64,000 bases of DNA from Fragilariopsis cylindrus CCMP1102 (GCA_900095095.1 FMBT01000363.1:62001-126000), one strand, 5' to 3'; shown: positions 33,411-47,100, numbered from the stretch's first letter. Numbers and translations are program-made. The notes: a model not told the origin generated them from the sequence alone.

Positions 33411-35600
33411 TACGAATATAAAAACTAAATCACGCCAATATAAAAACTAAATATGCCCAAATTTTACTAGTATTAGTTATTCTAGTATATAATAACAACT
33501 TTAGCATCAAGAATATACACCTAAAAAGTCATTTTTTGGAAAAATTGACCATGAAGTTTAAATTGACCTATTGAATGGAGACTGTTATATTCCTTAGTCT
33601 TGTAAGCCTACTGGTATCTCACAATCTAGGCTCGCACACAGCACACATAATCTTTTTATGAGATATCATGTTCAGGACACAAAGCAGGGTAGAACTTTCA
33701 GGAAAATGCTTCTTTTTGGTCAGGGAGAGTTTTCTACCTTACCATGTGTGTAATAAATAATTGTTCAAAAATATGTTGTAGGTTAACCTTCAGTTCATGC
33801 ACACATTTCTTTACAATGACTAGCCTTTAGCGCACCATGTTACTAGTTAATTTGTTGCGGCTATTATTTTTTCTAGAAGAACTTTTTTTGAAAAATAAAA
33901 TGATGGAACCCATTATATGCTTAATTTTTAAATGTCTGCTGGAAAACATTGGTGAACAGGGGTTCACTTTCTTCGTCAAGGGCCAAAAACCAATTTTTAC
34001 CCTATTTTGGGTAAAATCCACTAAAAATAATTTTGAACGAGGTGTAGCATGTGAACCATAGGCCTTCATAGTTGCGGCTTTAGGTGGGTTAGTTTATTTT
34101 ATGAGTATATGTGTGGAAATACCTATCAAAATTGGTGTGGGAGCATTATTTAACCAACAGTGACTATTTTAATTATGGTCTTTGCTTGTTTTTTATGAGA
34201 TATTTTGGAAAATAGGGGTAAAATGCAATTACATCCAAAATTATGGTGGGTTGGGATGATGATGCTTTCCATTCACAAGTAATATGTCCTAGTGAGGACC
34301 GTGAATGAATTCTGCGTTCTAATTTACCTGGTGGTATGTGTAAGTAATGATAGCAAAGAGCTGTGTTTTGGGCTATAATCTTACTGTGTAGTGTGGGATG
34401 GTGTGTTTATTTCTAATTTTATATATAGAAATGACAGTAGCAAGTACAAGCTGTATTGATTTATCTTAACTAGAGTAGTATGGAGATGGTTGGTTGGTGC
34501 TTCAATGCAGCAGACACCTACCAGCAGATATGGGTACGTTTTTAAATACATTTTGCTGCTGCTGTTGTGGAAGAAAAAGAAACAAGATTTTGATCAGAAA
34601 TGAACAACAACATATCTCAAATGAAAGGGTTGCAGAGGACAATACCAGATAGGTTGGGTGCACAATCGTCCACATAGTGTTCTAGATCATTGTGTGTGCT
34701 CCTACAACTTTTCTGTTGATACACGCACACAACAACAACCAGATTTTTGACCAGAAATGAACAACAACATATCTCAAATGAAAGGGTTGCAGAGGACAAT
34801 ACCAGATAGGTTGGGTGCACAATCATCCACATAGTGTACTAAATCATTGTGTGTGCCTCCTACAACTTTTCTGTTTATGTGGTTGATGAATAAAATTCGT
34901 TTTGCTGTTGATGCACGCACACAACAACAACCAGATTTTTGACCAGAAATGACTAAGACAAAACCAGAACATTGTGTTTGCCTCCCAAAACTTGTCTGTC
35001 CCAAAACCTTTCTGTTCCTGTGGTTGATGAATAAATCTTGTTTTGCTGTTGATGATGCACGCACACAAACAACCAGATTTTTGACCAAATGATTAAGACA
35101 AATCCAGACAGGTTGGTGCAGTAACATTCTTTCAGTTTACTAGAACATTGTGTTTGCCTTCCAAAACTTTTCTGTTCCTGTGGTTGAGGAATGAAATTTG
35201 TTTTGCTGTGTGTGCCTCCTACAACTTTTCTGTTTATGTGGTTGATGAATAAAATTCGTTTTGCTGTTGATGCACGCACACAACAACAACCAGATTTTTG
35301 ACCAGAAATGACTAAGACAAAACCAGAACATTGTGTTTGCCTCCCAAAACTTGTCTGTCCCAAAACCTTTCTGTTCCTGTGGTTGATGAATAAATCTTGT
35401 TTTGCTGTTGATGATGCACGCACACAAACAACCAGATTTTTGACCAAATGATTAAGACAAATCCAGACAGGTTGGTGCAGTAACATTCTTTCAGTTTACT
35501 AGAACATTGTGTTTGCCTTCCAAAACTTTTCTGTTCCTGTGGTTGAGGAATGAAATTTGTTTTGCTGTTGATGTACGCACACAACAACAACCAGATTTGT
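33411..35600. repeat. Large TIR-type repeat element, copy B, with satellite array
   Basis: 33411-34520 is colinear with 3240-4500 (see copy A). It begins with two tandem copies of ATATAAAAACTAAAT that belong to the terminal repeat found inverted at about 62500. From 34580 it changes into minus-oriented satellite units (TTTGACCAGAAATGA, AAAGGGTTGCAGAGGACAA, TTGTGTTTGCCTCC). No matching right terminus was found downstream, so the element is probably truncated. Frames within it are repeat-derived and not called as genes. Confidence 0.55.
34851..35568. repeat. Perfect 359-bp tandem duplication
   Basis: 34851-35209 and 35210-35568 appear identical base for base. Each half itself consists of satellite-derived units (ACACAACAACAACCAGATTT and TTCCTGTGGTTGATGAATAA recur). 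Confidence 0.9.
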
Positions 35601-37397
35601 GGTGGCTCTAATTCAGCAAGCTGTACACCTGATAAAATGATTTTGATGTTACCACTGATAGTTTTAAAAGTAAGCCTTGTGGTATGTCTAATTTATACTT
35701 TCTTTCATCGTAACACTTCCAACATCAGTGTATAAGTAGCAACAGTGTTTCTTGTTGTGTTCTGTCTGCATTCTATCATTTGAACATACATACGGTTAGA
35801 GAGAATTCATTGAGGATTATCTTCAGTTAAATCTCATTGCACATATCATATTGATATTGATATATATATATACATCAATGTATGAGTAACAATGATGTCT
35901 CTTCAGTACTGGGGCCCAAGAATGGCTATCACTGGAGCCACCAAAAGCGCATATGCCATTAAATCATTATTGACCATGGTATTGACAATAAGCAACAATA
36001 AGTGAAATGACATTCTTTTTGTAGCCAACTACAAGGTTGACCAATATGACAATGAATCCAGATTCATCTATCTACAGTCAAGACTCTAGTGTAATATTTC
36101 ACCTTCCATCATAGGGGTGAGTAATACAGAAGATACCTCCCATCATATCATAGAGGTGAGTAGTACAGAAGATAAAGGGAGAGACAAGCATAGGCAAGGA
36201 GATCCCGACCAATCCAATAAGTAACTACTATTATTGTACCTTGATTGAAGATAGATTTGGAGACGAACCAATGTAAACACAAGACAATAATATAGAATAA
36301 TAGGCGGGTTGACTGCTGACTCTTTGTCAGTCTTTCTAAGACGGAGAGGAGCAAAGCAGCAGCTTTCAAATAATAAGTTATATATGTTATTGTACCAAAA
36401 GTGGATCATTTCTCTAAATAGAAATTCAACTAAAGTTATCCCAAATGTACATACCTCAACTTCACATAATAATAATGGATTGTCCTCCTTGCCTTATGAG
36501 GCATCCTCCCATACTGATCTCCTATTAAATACACTTGTTAACTTAACTCAACTCAACTCAACTTGAATATAGCTTACCTGCAAAATGGTAGTACTACAGG
36601 TTATGATACCCTTCCTACTATTACCTTAATAGATCCAGCTCCACTTATATTGTTGTCGCTTTTATGCTACTACAGTGTGTCAAAAAAATGCTTGTCGCGC
36701 ATACCTACCTGACTTGATTCATTCGATTCATTCGATTCGTGATTGAAGTTTATCGGCACGCACCCGCCATAACGCATCATGAGCCTATGACGCATCATTC
36801 GCCAACGATTGACACTGTCATGTTCAGCACAGATGGTAACTTCCCATACTGTTTTGTGGGGCATGGGATCTTTTTGAAATCTTCACAAAATCTCTCTTCT
36901 CTCGCCTCTTGTTCACATCAAACTACAGCTAGTACGGGCACTCCAAACAGTAAGGAACACCGACACGACGCCGACATTCCTTCCTTCCTTCATTCATTCC
37001 TTCGCTTTCCTTAGTATAGTATTATTGCACCCACGATATTGAATCCTTTTAAAAAAAAGCAAAGAAGTAATAAAATAAAAACAAAAACGAAAGAAAGACG
37101 AGATATGCGGTAAGTAATTCATGTCAGAGTTGTGTTATTATACGTATCGTCGCAAATACTGTATTGCTACTAGCCTCTGTACAGTATAGTAGTAGCCGGT
37201 TTGGTTGGTCGATCGATCGTCTTTAGCCACACACACACTCATTTTTGAAATGCAGTCCAGTCCCAGTCCGTCTTCTATACTTTTGCTTTATTTTTGTCAC
37301 TGTGGGTACTCAATCACTCAGTCACTCAATTACTCACAACAATAATATCAAAAATCCATCCTTCTCCTCTTTTTTTATCTCTACTTTCTGTCATGCT
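35601..37397. other. Gene-free stretch
   Basis: No protein recognised. Minor features are a near-duplicate of GGTGAGTA-TACAGAAGATA at 36117 and 36154, and TTCGATTCA repeats near 36719-36742. Longer frames at 36143-36409 and 36739-37014 show no motifs. Confidence 0.4.
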
Positions 37398-37631
37398 ATG
37401 CTAGTCTCACAAGAAAGAAGGGAGGGAATAATAATAAAAATAAAGCATCGTTTGGAGTAGTAGTATTTCTTTTTGCTTCACCTTTACTACTTTCCACCAC
37501 AGCATTTACTACAACTGCAGCACTTGGTGGGGTGGTACTTCATCGTCGTTATCCACACGTACAATTTGTCATCGTCATCTTCGTCGTCGATAGTAGCAGA
37601 AAAAGAATCTGAAACTGAAACTGGAAATAAA

Positions 37632-40496
37632 ATGAGTGGTTCATCAGCACCAATCATAACATTTGAAGATATTGCTAAATATCCGGTCGTGCTTTCTTAA
37701 GTAGAGCTGGTGCACCAACAAAGATCGTATTTGGTCCAGACGATGATAAAGACGATGAAAGTAATGAAACAAGTTTAATTTATTTGGGTAGTGATGGAAA
37801 TACTTTAACACAAAAATTATGGAAAAGAACAATTCACATTGATTCTTCTTCTTCTTCAACAAGTAGTAGTGATGCAGAAGACATCATTACAGAATTAGCA
37901 AAACCACCAGACGGTGTTGGTGAAGAGGACACGTTAAGTGCAGAAGAAAAATTACGTCGTGAACGAACACGTCAATTAGAAACGGGTATCACAAATTTTG
38001 AATATAGTGGTAATAAAAAGGTATTGTTGTGTCCATTGGAATGATTTATTTATTAAACGTTCTGATGCAAAAGAAGAAGATGCATTGATTCAAATTGTGG
38101 ATTCCTCTAAATTACCAGGTAGTGTCATTGATCCACATATATCCTATGATGGAACTGTGGTTGTATTTGTTTGTAATAATGAATTATATTCAGTATCAAC
38201 AATAACTAATGCTGCTGGTATTCCAGCAACGAAACAATTGACATTTGATGCTGCTGCAAGTGGTGATGGTGATGGGATTGTAAATGGTCTTGCTGATTTT
38301 ATTGCAATGGAAGGTACGTACGTACGTCGAAATATGATATGTTATGATATGGTATGATTGCCGTTAGATTTTTTTTTCTTTTTTCCTCCTTGGCTTCCGT
38401 AATTTTCTTAAACTCACTTTCGCTCATGCTCACACGTTGTCGTTGTACGCTGTCATTGTTATTGTCATTGCTCTTTGATTATCTACAAAATTAAATTAAA
38501 TAAATTTAGAAATGAACGTAATGAAGGCTTTTGGATATCACCAAATTCTAATTTATTAGCATTTGAACAAAGTGATGAATCACATATACCAAAATATCGT
38601 ATAATGCATTCTGGACAAGCTGATCCATCAATACAAGAAGATCATCGTTATCCATTTGCTGGTGAAGCCAATCCAACAGCTAAAATGGGTGTCATATCAA
38701 TGAATAGTGATGATAGTGCAGTAACACGATGGTTAGATTTAGAATCAATATTTGGCACCAATGATATGTATTTAGCAAGAGTACAATGGGGTCCTACTAG
38801 TAATAGCGATAGCGATGATGATGACACATCTTCTTCTCCTTCTCAACAACAACAATATCTATACGTACAGGTTATGAATCGTGAACAAACTGAAGTTGTT
38901 TTATTACGTTTTGATTTATCAGAAGATGATACTACCTGTAATAGTAATAGTAATATTGATGATGATGTATTGTTAATAAAGGGTACAGAGTTGTTACGTG
39001 AAAAATCTCCACCACGTGCATGGGTGAATTTACATGAAAATTTAATTCCATTAAAAAATAATAAAGGATTTATTTGGGCAAGTGAACGTAATATTGGATA
39101 TAGACATTTATATTACTATGATGAAAATAATAGATGTCATCCCATTACATCATCATCATCATCATCATCATCTTCCAACGATGATGATAATAATAATAAT
39201 AATGATGAATGGATGGTTGAAACATGTACATCAGATATGATTGATGAAGCAAATAATTTAATCTATTTTACAGGTACAAAAGATAGTCCAAAAGAATCAC
39301 ATTTATACTGTACATCAATCTTATTAAAGAACGAAAATGAAAAGGGAGCAACGAATTATTAATCGTATTACACCATCAGGTGGAATACATTCTGTATTAG
39401 CAATTAATATAAAGAAACAATTATTTATTGATTCATGGTCTTCAATATATGAACCACATCAAGTTGCATTACGATCATTATTATCGTCTGGAGCTAATAA
39501 TAGTAACAATAGTATTGTACGTTTATTACATGATGGATCTAAAATTATTGCTGATGATCCAAAAGTACAAGCTTTAGGTGCATCATTACAACCCCCTGAA
39601 TGGTTTGATGTATATAGTGAAACCACCAATGATAATGATAGTTCTAAATTGAAACAAAAAATGTATGGTTCTATCTATAAACCGGATCCTACAATATATG
39701 GTGATGGTCCATATCCAACAATTGTTTCTGTATATGGTGGTCCACATGCACAAATGGTAAGTTTAGTCAGTCCTTTTTCGATTTATTGTTTTTCTGCCCT
39801 CCCCCCCCTCTCACAAAACTTATCTTTCTTGCATGCTTGTGTGTACACCCCACCAATATACACACACAGGTTACAGATAGTTATGGTATGACAGCTGATT
39901 TGCGTGCACAACGATTACGACAACAAGGATATGCTGTAATTAAATTAGACAATAGAGGTTCTGCACGAAGAGGATTAGATTTTGAAATACCTATATATCA
40001 TAATATGGGTAACTTAGAAGTTGATGATCAAGTTACTGCACTTAAATATATGATTGATAAAGGTATAGTGGATTCAAAACGTATCGGTATTATGGGTTGG
40101 AGCTATGGTGGATATATGAGTGCAATGTGTTTAGCAAAACGTCCTGATATATTCAAGGTTGCAGTCGCAGGTGCTATGGTCAGTAGTTGGGATGGATACG
40201 ATACATGCTATACTGAACGATATATGGGAACACCAAAATCAAATCCTATCGGATATGTCAATTCTGATGTTATGCCATATACATCTAAAATTGATGGTAG
40301 TTTATTACTAGTACATGGTTTGATTGATGAAAATGTACATTTTCGACATACAGCACGATTTATTAATTCCTTAATTAAAGCAAGGAAATATTATGAATTA
40401 TTATTATTTCCAGATGAACGTCACGTACCACGTGGTATCGATGATAAAGTATATATGGAAGAACGTATTACATCATTCATTGAACGTTGTTTGTGA
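37632..40496 (+). CDS. Prolyl oligopeptidase family (S9, DPP-type) serine peptidase, frame-broken
   Basis: Exons 37632-38313, 38510-39756 and 39870-40496. Intron 2 joins GPHAQM to [15 protein letters not shown] in phase 0. The N-terminal half is a DPP-type beta-propeller ([86 protein letters not shown]). The C-terminal half is the alpha/beta hydrolase domain with GWSYGGY (catalytic Ser), [12 protein letters not shown] (Asp) and [10 protein letters not shown] (His). Four single-base breaks are inferred: about 37686 (lost G), 38039 (extra G), 38517 (lost C, EEMNRNEGFW expected) and 39354 (extra A). All catalytic residues are intact. Upstream, from an ATG at 37398, a hydrophobic stretch (VVVFLFASPLLLSTTAFT) could be a signal peptide, but joining it needs further frame changes. 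Confidence 0.85.
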
Positions 40497-41122
40497 TGAT
40501 ATAATGTAATGCAATAAATCAAAAAGTAAAAAGAATGGAAAGAAAAGAAAAACAAAAAGAAAATCTAAAGAAAAACCAATAGCAGAATCAGTTAATCAAT
40601 AGCTAATATTAATAATACTGTTATTAGATATGGAGTACAGTGTAATACCTTATCAAAATGTAGTTTGATATAATTTTAACGCACACATTTTATTGCTGTA
40701 CAGTACTGTACTAGTACCGTTTATCACTGTCACATAGGAATTCTGCGGAAGCATTAATGCCGTTAGTGAACGCGCGATCCGTGCGTACTAAGATTTTTAA
40801 AACTGCTCCTTGTTCTGATTGGCGCATATGAATTTTGAATCCACACTGATAGTAGCGTGACAGCCGTTTTTTTTAGTACGTGTTTTGACCGTACGACTCC
40901 ATACAACGGTCGATTTTGAATCGCGCTATTTCTTTCTTCGCTGAATTCGATAGGCATTTCACCAAACAAACTTCTTCCCGTAACGTTAGGCAACTTCACG
41001 TACAAAAACTTTTTTATTTTTTTCCGAAGGCATTTTTTCGTTTCGCTTTATAACACAAACTAAAAATATTTTTAGACCTAACAGAACCGATCCAGAACGA
41101 AATAACAAAACAAGAGATAATA
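40497..41122. other. Intergenic region
   Basis: Nothing coding is supported. It presumably carries the peptidase 3' UTR and the promoter of the gene at 41123. Confidence 0.4.
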
Positions 41123-41823
41123 ATGAGCACAACAAACAACAACAATACCGAAGATGTTGCAGTCGTGAAGAAGAAACCAATGAGTTGGTTCTGTAGTTGC
41201 TCCGCATTGGTAGTGTATGTGGCAATTTTTTTTGCCGCTACTGTGGCCATCATTTTGTCCGTTCGTAATCAACCGGCAGTGTACCGTCAGGGTAGTTCCT
41301 TTCGAGAAATTGAAGTACTAGATGGTGCTAGTGTCAATTTTTCTTATGGTGAAACATGGATGATCACTAACTGGAACGAAGATGACTGTTCAATTGAACA
41401 AGTTGGACTACAACAAACACTTCGTATCCGACCTGTTGTCGGAACAACTGACGGCTGTAAGGATGTAGAAATTTCTATTATAGCAGGTACTGTTCAAGTA
41501 TCGAGATTTGTAGCTTCGTCCAAGGCATCCATTAAAGTCAATGGATTCGAAGGAGGATCAGCAGATGCACCGTCCATCCCTCAAAACCTTATAGGAGATA
41601 TCAGAGTTACTGTCTCGTCATCTGGATCAGTTACCTTCCAAGGAGGTGTGATTAATAAGATTGAAGGAAGTGTGGATGGCGAAGATAGCAAAGTTATTTA
41701 TGTGGCAACTGGAAATACCACAGATGTCAAGAGTGTCATTAATTGCAAGAGTATTGAAAATCCAATGGCGGTACGCTCGTAGGATTTGAGGATGTGTCTG
41801 ATGATTGTTCTAATTTCGAATAA
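41123..41823 (+). CDS. Hypothetical single-pass membrane protein with beta-rich ectodomain
   Basis: The ATG is at 41123. A short cytoplasmic-type N-terminus (EDVAVVKKKPMSWFCSCS) is followed by one TM helix (ALVVYVAIFFAATVAIILSV) and about 170 residues of alternating short strands (VSRFVASSKASIKVNGFEGG, IRVTVSSSGSVTFQGGVI). This looks like a type II membrane protein whose outside part is a beta-helix or beta-sandwich; paired Cys (DDCSIEQ, DGCKDVE) could form a disulphide. The direct frame stops at 41782 after NPMAVRS. One added base near 41770 would give NGGTLVGFEDVSDDCSNFE to a stop at 41823, which fits the composition better. Family not recognised. Confidence 0.55.
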
Positions 41824-42591
41824 ATAAGAACATATCGTACATCATAATCAATATGAATGTTATTATCTGAAAGAACCGGTCCATATAACACATGCATATT
41901 ATACATATGTACGTATATTTACACGAAGCAACAAAATTAATATTAAATACATTATAACTTTCAAGATCTTTCATATTGTGTATTATACTATATGTGACTG
42001 CTACTTTCTGAAATTGGTAGGACCTATGTGTATTTGATCTTACTATTGTACTGTTAGAAGTAGCGTAGCTCGACAAAATAAAACGTATACTAGAACTGAT
42101 CTTCACCGTTCCTCACATATTCATTCCGTAAAGAGACCTGATCTTCGATAAGGGTCCCTGTGGGCGGGTCCCTCCTCTCCAACGTATCCCATTGTCATGG
42201 GTGACGACTATTAGAGGTTGAATCAAAATTCCTACGTAGATTCTACGTAGAATTAGTACTGCGGGATTATATGATTTTTTTGTGTTCGGAGCACTAACTT
42301 AGTGCTTCTCTACCTGCAGTAATTCTATTCAATTAAAGTTCCAGTTTTACGATTCTTCAAAAAAAGAGAAGAGTATGTACCGCTTCATACATCATGTTAC
42401 CACAAACGTAAAAATAAAAAGCCAACATTAGCAGAGGAGGAGGAGGAGAAGAAGAAGAGGAGATAAAGAATCAAACTATAAAAACTAGCCATACTATAAT
42501 AAACAACTACACAAATAGATATACAATATTATCGGCAATAATAGTATTCATACAACGAAAAATAAATTGGACTATAATTAACGATTGTACG
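41824..42591. other. Intergenic region
   Basis: No gene. It contains GGGTCCCT repeats (42148-42175) like those near 29 kb, a TACGTAGA palindromic pair (42231-42250) and a GAGGAGGAG/GAAGAAG purine tract at about 42434-42463. Confidence 0.45.
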
Positions 42592-43992
42592 ATGAATCAA
42601 CAACAATTAACGTCGCAGCAATTGTTGGTACAACAACAATTAAGGTTACACCAATTACAGTATCAAGAGCAAATGATGAAAAAGCAATTGTTACAGCATC
42701 AGCAGCAACAGCAGCAACAGCACCAGCACCAGCAGCAGCAGCAACAACAACATCAACATCAACAGCGACAGCGACAGCGACAGCGACAGCAACTGATGAC
42801 ACAAGAGCAACTGATTATATCGACGCAACAGCAACTATTGTTGAAACAACCATACCATCAACAGCAACCATCAGTATTAACACAACAGTTATTAACTCAT
42901 CAATTGTATCAGCAGCAACAGCAGCAGCAGCATAAAAATCATATGAATAATAGTTTTAATAGAGAACACGACAAGGGTGTATCAGCTATATCTAGTAATA
43001 GTAGGGACGATTTGAATTTGGATTCGAATTCGAACAGGCCCTCTCCTGGACCGATAAAGAATCAAGATTTTTGGAACGAATGGATCCGTCAATTAACTGA
43101 ATATGCATTACATCATGATGGGAGTACAAATGTCCCAAAATCTGGTAGCAAATCACTTGGAGGATGGGTCCATAAGCAAAGATGTCAGTATAAACTTTAT
43201 ATAGCAAATAAAAAAAGTCAATTAAATCTCGAGAGGATTAAATCATTGGAGGATCTTGGTTTTCAATGGCAACCACGTTATGAACCACAATTGCCTAAAT
43301 GTAGGAAACGCCCGCGAAAATCGAACATGCCCTCTCCTGGACCGACAAAGAATCAGGCTATATGGAACGAATGGATCCATCAAATAACTGACTATGCATT
43401 GCATCATGATGGGAGTACAAATGTACCACAAATGTATGCTAGCAACAAGGCATTGGGTATATGGGTTCACAAGCAAAGATATCAACATACATTATATAAA
43501 TTAAATAAAAAATCTCAGTTAAACTTAGAAAGGATTCAATCCTTAAATGAAATTGGTTTTCAATGGCATCCACGAAATGAACAATTATTGAAGTTGAGGA
43601 AGGAAAAAGAATATAAGAGCAGTAGTCGTAAGTTACATGAGGATGAAGTAAAGGAAGATAGGGTTTGGGGGAATATGATGAAGACGAAGAAGAAAGAGGA
43701 GAAAGAAGAACAAAAATACCAAAAAGCGATGCTGTCGCTGCTGTCGCAACAACATGAGAAGAAAAAACAAATACAAGAACATCCCAATACTACGATGATG
43801 AAACAGAAAGAACAAGTTTTATTAAGTAAATCAGCAGCAACGACTTCGACTTCGATTGCGATGTACAGCAACAACGAAGAGGAATTAGAAGAACCATTTG
43901 ATGATGATCATGATGACGATCAAGAAATATTCATAAAATGTATTGCTGATGACGTAATTTCAAACGAAGTGTCCCAACATTCCCATATGTGA
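42592..43992 (+). CDS. Protein with two helicase-associated (HA) domains and N-terminal poly-Gln region
   Basis: 466 residues, ATG at 42592, single exon. Residues 1-120 are dominated by Gln/His runs. Two HA domains follow: residues about 161-228 (FWNEWIRQLTEYALHHDG, GGWVHKQRCQY, LERIKSLEDLGFQW) and about 258-326 (IWNEWIHQITDYALHHDG, LGIWVHKQRYQ, LERIQSLNEIGFQW). Each is preceded by the same PSPGP-KNQ segment, so they arose by duplication of one unit of about 100 residues. HA domains are common in diatoms outside helicases and are thought to bind nucleic acid. No helicase motor is present. A charged Lys/Glu coiled-coil-like region and an acidic tail follow. It may be a transcription-related or DNA-binding protein; that is inference. 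Confidence 0.82.
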   Translation: MNQQQLTSQQLLVQQQLRLHQLQYQEQMMKKQLLQHQQQQQQQHQHQQQQQQQHQHQQRQRQRQRQQLMTQEQLIISTQQQLLLKQPYHQQQPSVLTQQLLTHQLYQQQQQQQHKNHMNNSFNREHDKGVSAISSNSRDDLNLDSNSNRPSPGPIKNQDFWNEWIRQLTEYALHHDGSTNVPKSGSKSLGGWVHKQRCQYKLYIANKKSQLNLERIKSLEDLGFQWQPRYEPQLPKCRKRPRKSNMPSPGPTKNQAIWNEWIHQITDYALHHDGSTNVPQMYASNKALGIWVHKQRYQHTLYKLNKKSQLNLERIQSLNEIGFQWHPRNEQLLKLRKEKEYKSSSRKLHEDEVKEDRVWGNMMKTKKKEEKEEQKYQKAMLSLLSQQHEKKKQIQEHPNTTMMKQKEQVLLSKSAATTSTSIAMYSNNEEELEEPFDDDHDDDQEIFIKCIADDVISNEVSQHSHM

Positions 43993-44172
43993 GCAACTTA
44001 TTCAGCAGCAGGAGAGTATGCAAATCATTATAGTATTATAGTAGAACTTCATTACTTTAATATTATATTATGTTATGTTATATTATATTCACCTCTTCCT
44101 TAATAGGACCTACATGGCATTTTTGTCGTATCTTCACTAAGAAGTTATACGTCCATATATTTTAACTAGAAA

Positions 44173-47100
44173 TTAGATATTAGCATTCCTATCGTAACCA
44201 CTTCCTTCGTCGACGGCAGCAGCACTGTCACGGGTGGGATATTCAATCATCCCATGTTTTATTTGTCGTTGGAGAGATGCATTCGTTGGATATAATACCT
44301 TATCACGTAATTCTGGTTGTAAATATCGATCAATCAAAAATCTCATATCCATAGGACCATCAATATTATTTTTGCGATCAACATTGATGCAATCACATCC
44401 TGGTAAGTAATCTGTAGCAACGAAATGTTTTTGATGGATGTAAATCGTAAATAAGATTGTAATGATCAATAGTGGTATCATCAATGCTAGTGCAATCGGA
44501 GCAGTTTTTAATGCAAGAAATCCAACAATAGTCACTTCTGCAATAAGTATGCAAACCGGTACGAGTCTCATAAATTGGACCCAGAGTTTGCCACCACTAT
44601 CAGGCTTTGTGCGATAGATAAAGATAAACTGGTGGATGAAAACGGGAGTGAACAAACAGTCAAAGATTGTTGTTAGAGGTAAAGTGAACATCAAAAGAAC
44701 AGTAAAACACAATCCCACAGATTGTATTGAGTTTGATTCATAATCGTTTGCGAGAATAAACCGATGCTGATTGAAAGTGGACCCACCTGATGACGGTATG
44801 CTGCACCCATAAACAGAAAACAAATAAAAATAAATATCGATGTGATTGGTGCTAATGTTGCATATACGAAAAATACAATAAAGTATAGGACCATACCCGA
44901 TAATATTTCTGCATGCCGGAACCTTGTTGGATCTGCAAATGGACGGATACCCATCCACGTCGTACGTCGCTCCTTTTCTGTTAATTTTGGACCGACAAAC
45001 GATCGTACCGCTGCTGTGGCAACCGCTGATACTCGTAACAATTCAATGCTTAATGTAATACAGGTATCGGCCAACAAGATTTGAATAAAATACGTAGATC
45101 GATTCGGAAGTGAATTTGCGAGCTGAGATAAAAGAGAGAGGGAGAGAGAGAAAGGGAGGGAGGGAGAAAAAAAGGGCATGCATGATAATGGTTCGTTCGT
45201 TGGTCAGTAACGGAAGGAATGATGTTATAGTCCGTGGTCGAAAACGATTCCAAGCAACAACGATTAATTGCCTAGCTAGAAACTTACCAAGCTAATAATC
45301 TTTGTTGGATTTTCAACCATTGCAGTAATTTGACTAACAATAGTACCGGATAACGCACTAATGAAAAATGTTTGTATGATCATGAATGCACTTAATTTGC
45401 TAAAAGTCGATGCCTGAATTTCAGCACCGGATACTGTCAATATGTTTTTCCAACGACAACGGAAATAGAACAAACAGAAACAGCAGTAGGAACAGAAATA
45501 AATATTTAGCGACAGACGCGGTTTTACGAATAATTATTGACACTAGGATTGGGTGTTGTGACAATACAATAAGTAAAGGTAGGTAAAATATAACAAAACT
45601 CACCTGGTCCCTCAAGTCCGGATAATACTACTAATATAACTTTTAATATTTCATTAGAAAGAATAATCAAGATAGGTGCCAATTGTGCCAATGCCATTTC
45701 GAGCCATGGTGCTTTTTCAAATATGTCAGCAACTTTGGTATGACCTCTACTAGTCCTGAATAGAAGCTGTTGTTGCAATAAATGCACTGTGGTTGTCATG
45801 CCGAAAAAACAAAAAAAGAGAACGAGTTTGTTAGATTTATCGATGAACAATAATAGCTGACCGTACAGTATCTCGAATAGAAAATAGCAATACACAATGT
45901 ACTATTGTATGTAACTTACATAACAACAGTCCAAAAGAAACATAATATAGTTGTTAATGCGTAACTAAGTAGTAAACCAAATTGTAATTCCTTATGTGTT
46001 TTACCAACATTCGACCAATTAATATCATCTATACCCGGTGCTTCAAAGACTTCTATACCAAATACATTATCCTCTGCTGAGGAATGTATTATTTGTTTTG
46101 CTACCTGACATGCCTTTAACGATTTAAATGATACAAATCCAGCTGTTACTGGTATACCATCATTATCATCACCATTACTTATAAAGGGTATAAGTTGTGT
46201 TGCAACATTTGCAACAGTACCAACACCATTACTAACTGTATTAGTAACTGTGTTTGTAACATTCCCAACTTGATTACCAACAACTCTGACAGATGTTCTT
46301 GCTAAATTAGTAACTCGATCCTTTAATATATTACCACTACCACTACCACTAGGAACTCTATTTCCATTACCATTTCATCAACGACGACGACATTGCCATC
46401 GATATCGGTATCATTATCTGTTGTAATAGGCTCTTCTTCATCTTCACCACCGATCGTTGTTCCTGGAACAGTAGTGGTAGTATTAAATGCACCACGAGAC
46501 ATACTAGTTGTACGTGCAGCAGCTTGTGGTATAATATCAATGAATGTAGTATCACCATCATATGGATTGTCTAATTGTGCACGATGATCAATTCTTTCAG
46601 TTGATAATTTAATTTCGTTATTCAGTTCCTTCAATTCATCAAACAGTGAATCAACAATAGTAATGTCCCCAGTATTATTACCACTGCTAACTCGAAGATT
46701 ATGACTATTGTCAAGTGGATTTATGGCACTCACAACACTTGCGGCAATACCATTACGATTCACTATTGGTAGATTCCCTGTAACATCTTCAATATTAATT
46801 GCATGTTCTAATTTTTTTAGAATAGATGCACGTTTTGATACCAGTTTTTGTAAATTAGGTATCAGAAGTGATACATATGCTTTGTTGTATTTATATTATT
46901 ATCTACAAATGAGGATGATAGTAAGCTGTCAGTACAAGTAGTAGTAGCTTCATTAGTATAATCTTCAAAATTTGAAAAATAGTCAGCAAGTGATTTTCTT
47001 GTCATTAAATCTTTTGATAAATTACGTACATACACAGAATAATTTCTTGGTATTGGTTTGGATAAAAATCATACCGGAATTTATAAAACCATTCAAATTC

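Noticed and set aside
34774-35590. Minus-strand frames of up to 177 codons with Cys and Asn-Arg-Lys repeats (INHINRKVVGG)
   Set aside because: They are translations of tandem satellite units; the repetition is at DNA level and the frames end at unit variants.
38301-38520. Alternative donor within GTACGTACGTAC that keeps frame without an indel (giving [10 protein letters not shown])
   Set aside because: Possible, but the first GT gives the family-like EEMNRNEGFW once a single C is restored; kept as a note rather than the main model.
40763-41272. Minus-strand frames upstream of the 41123 gene
   Set aside because: They overlap the promoter and TM-coding part of the plus-strand gene and have no conserved motif.
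42585-42935. Ala/Thr-rich frame overlapping the HA-domain gene start
   Set aside because: Alternative frame of the CAG/CAA repeat encoding poly-Gln; shadow only.
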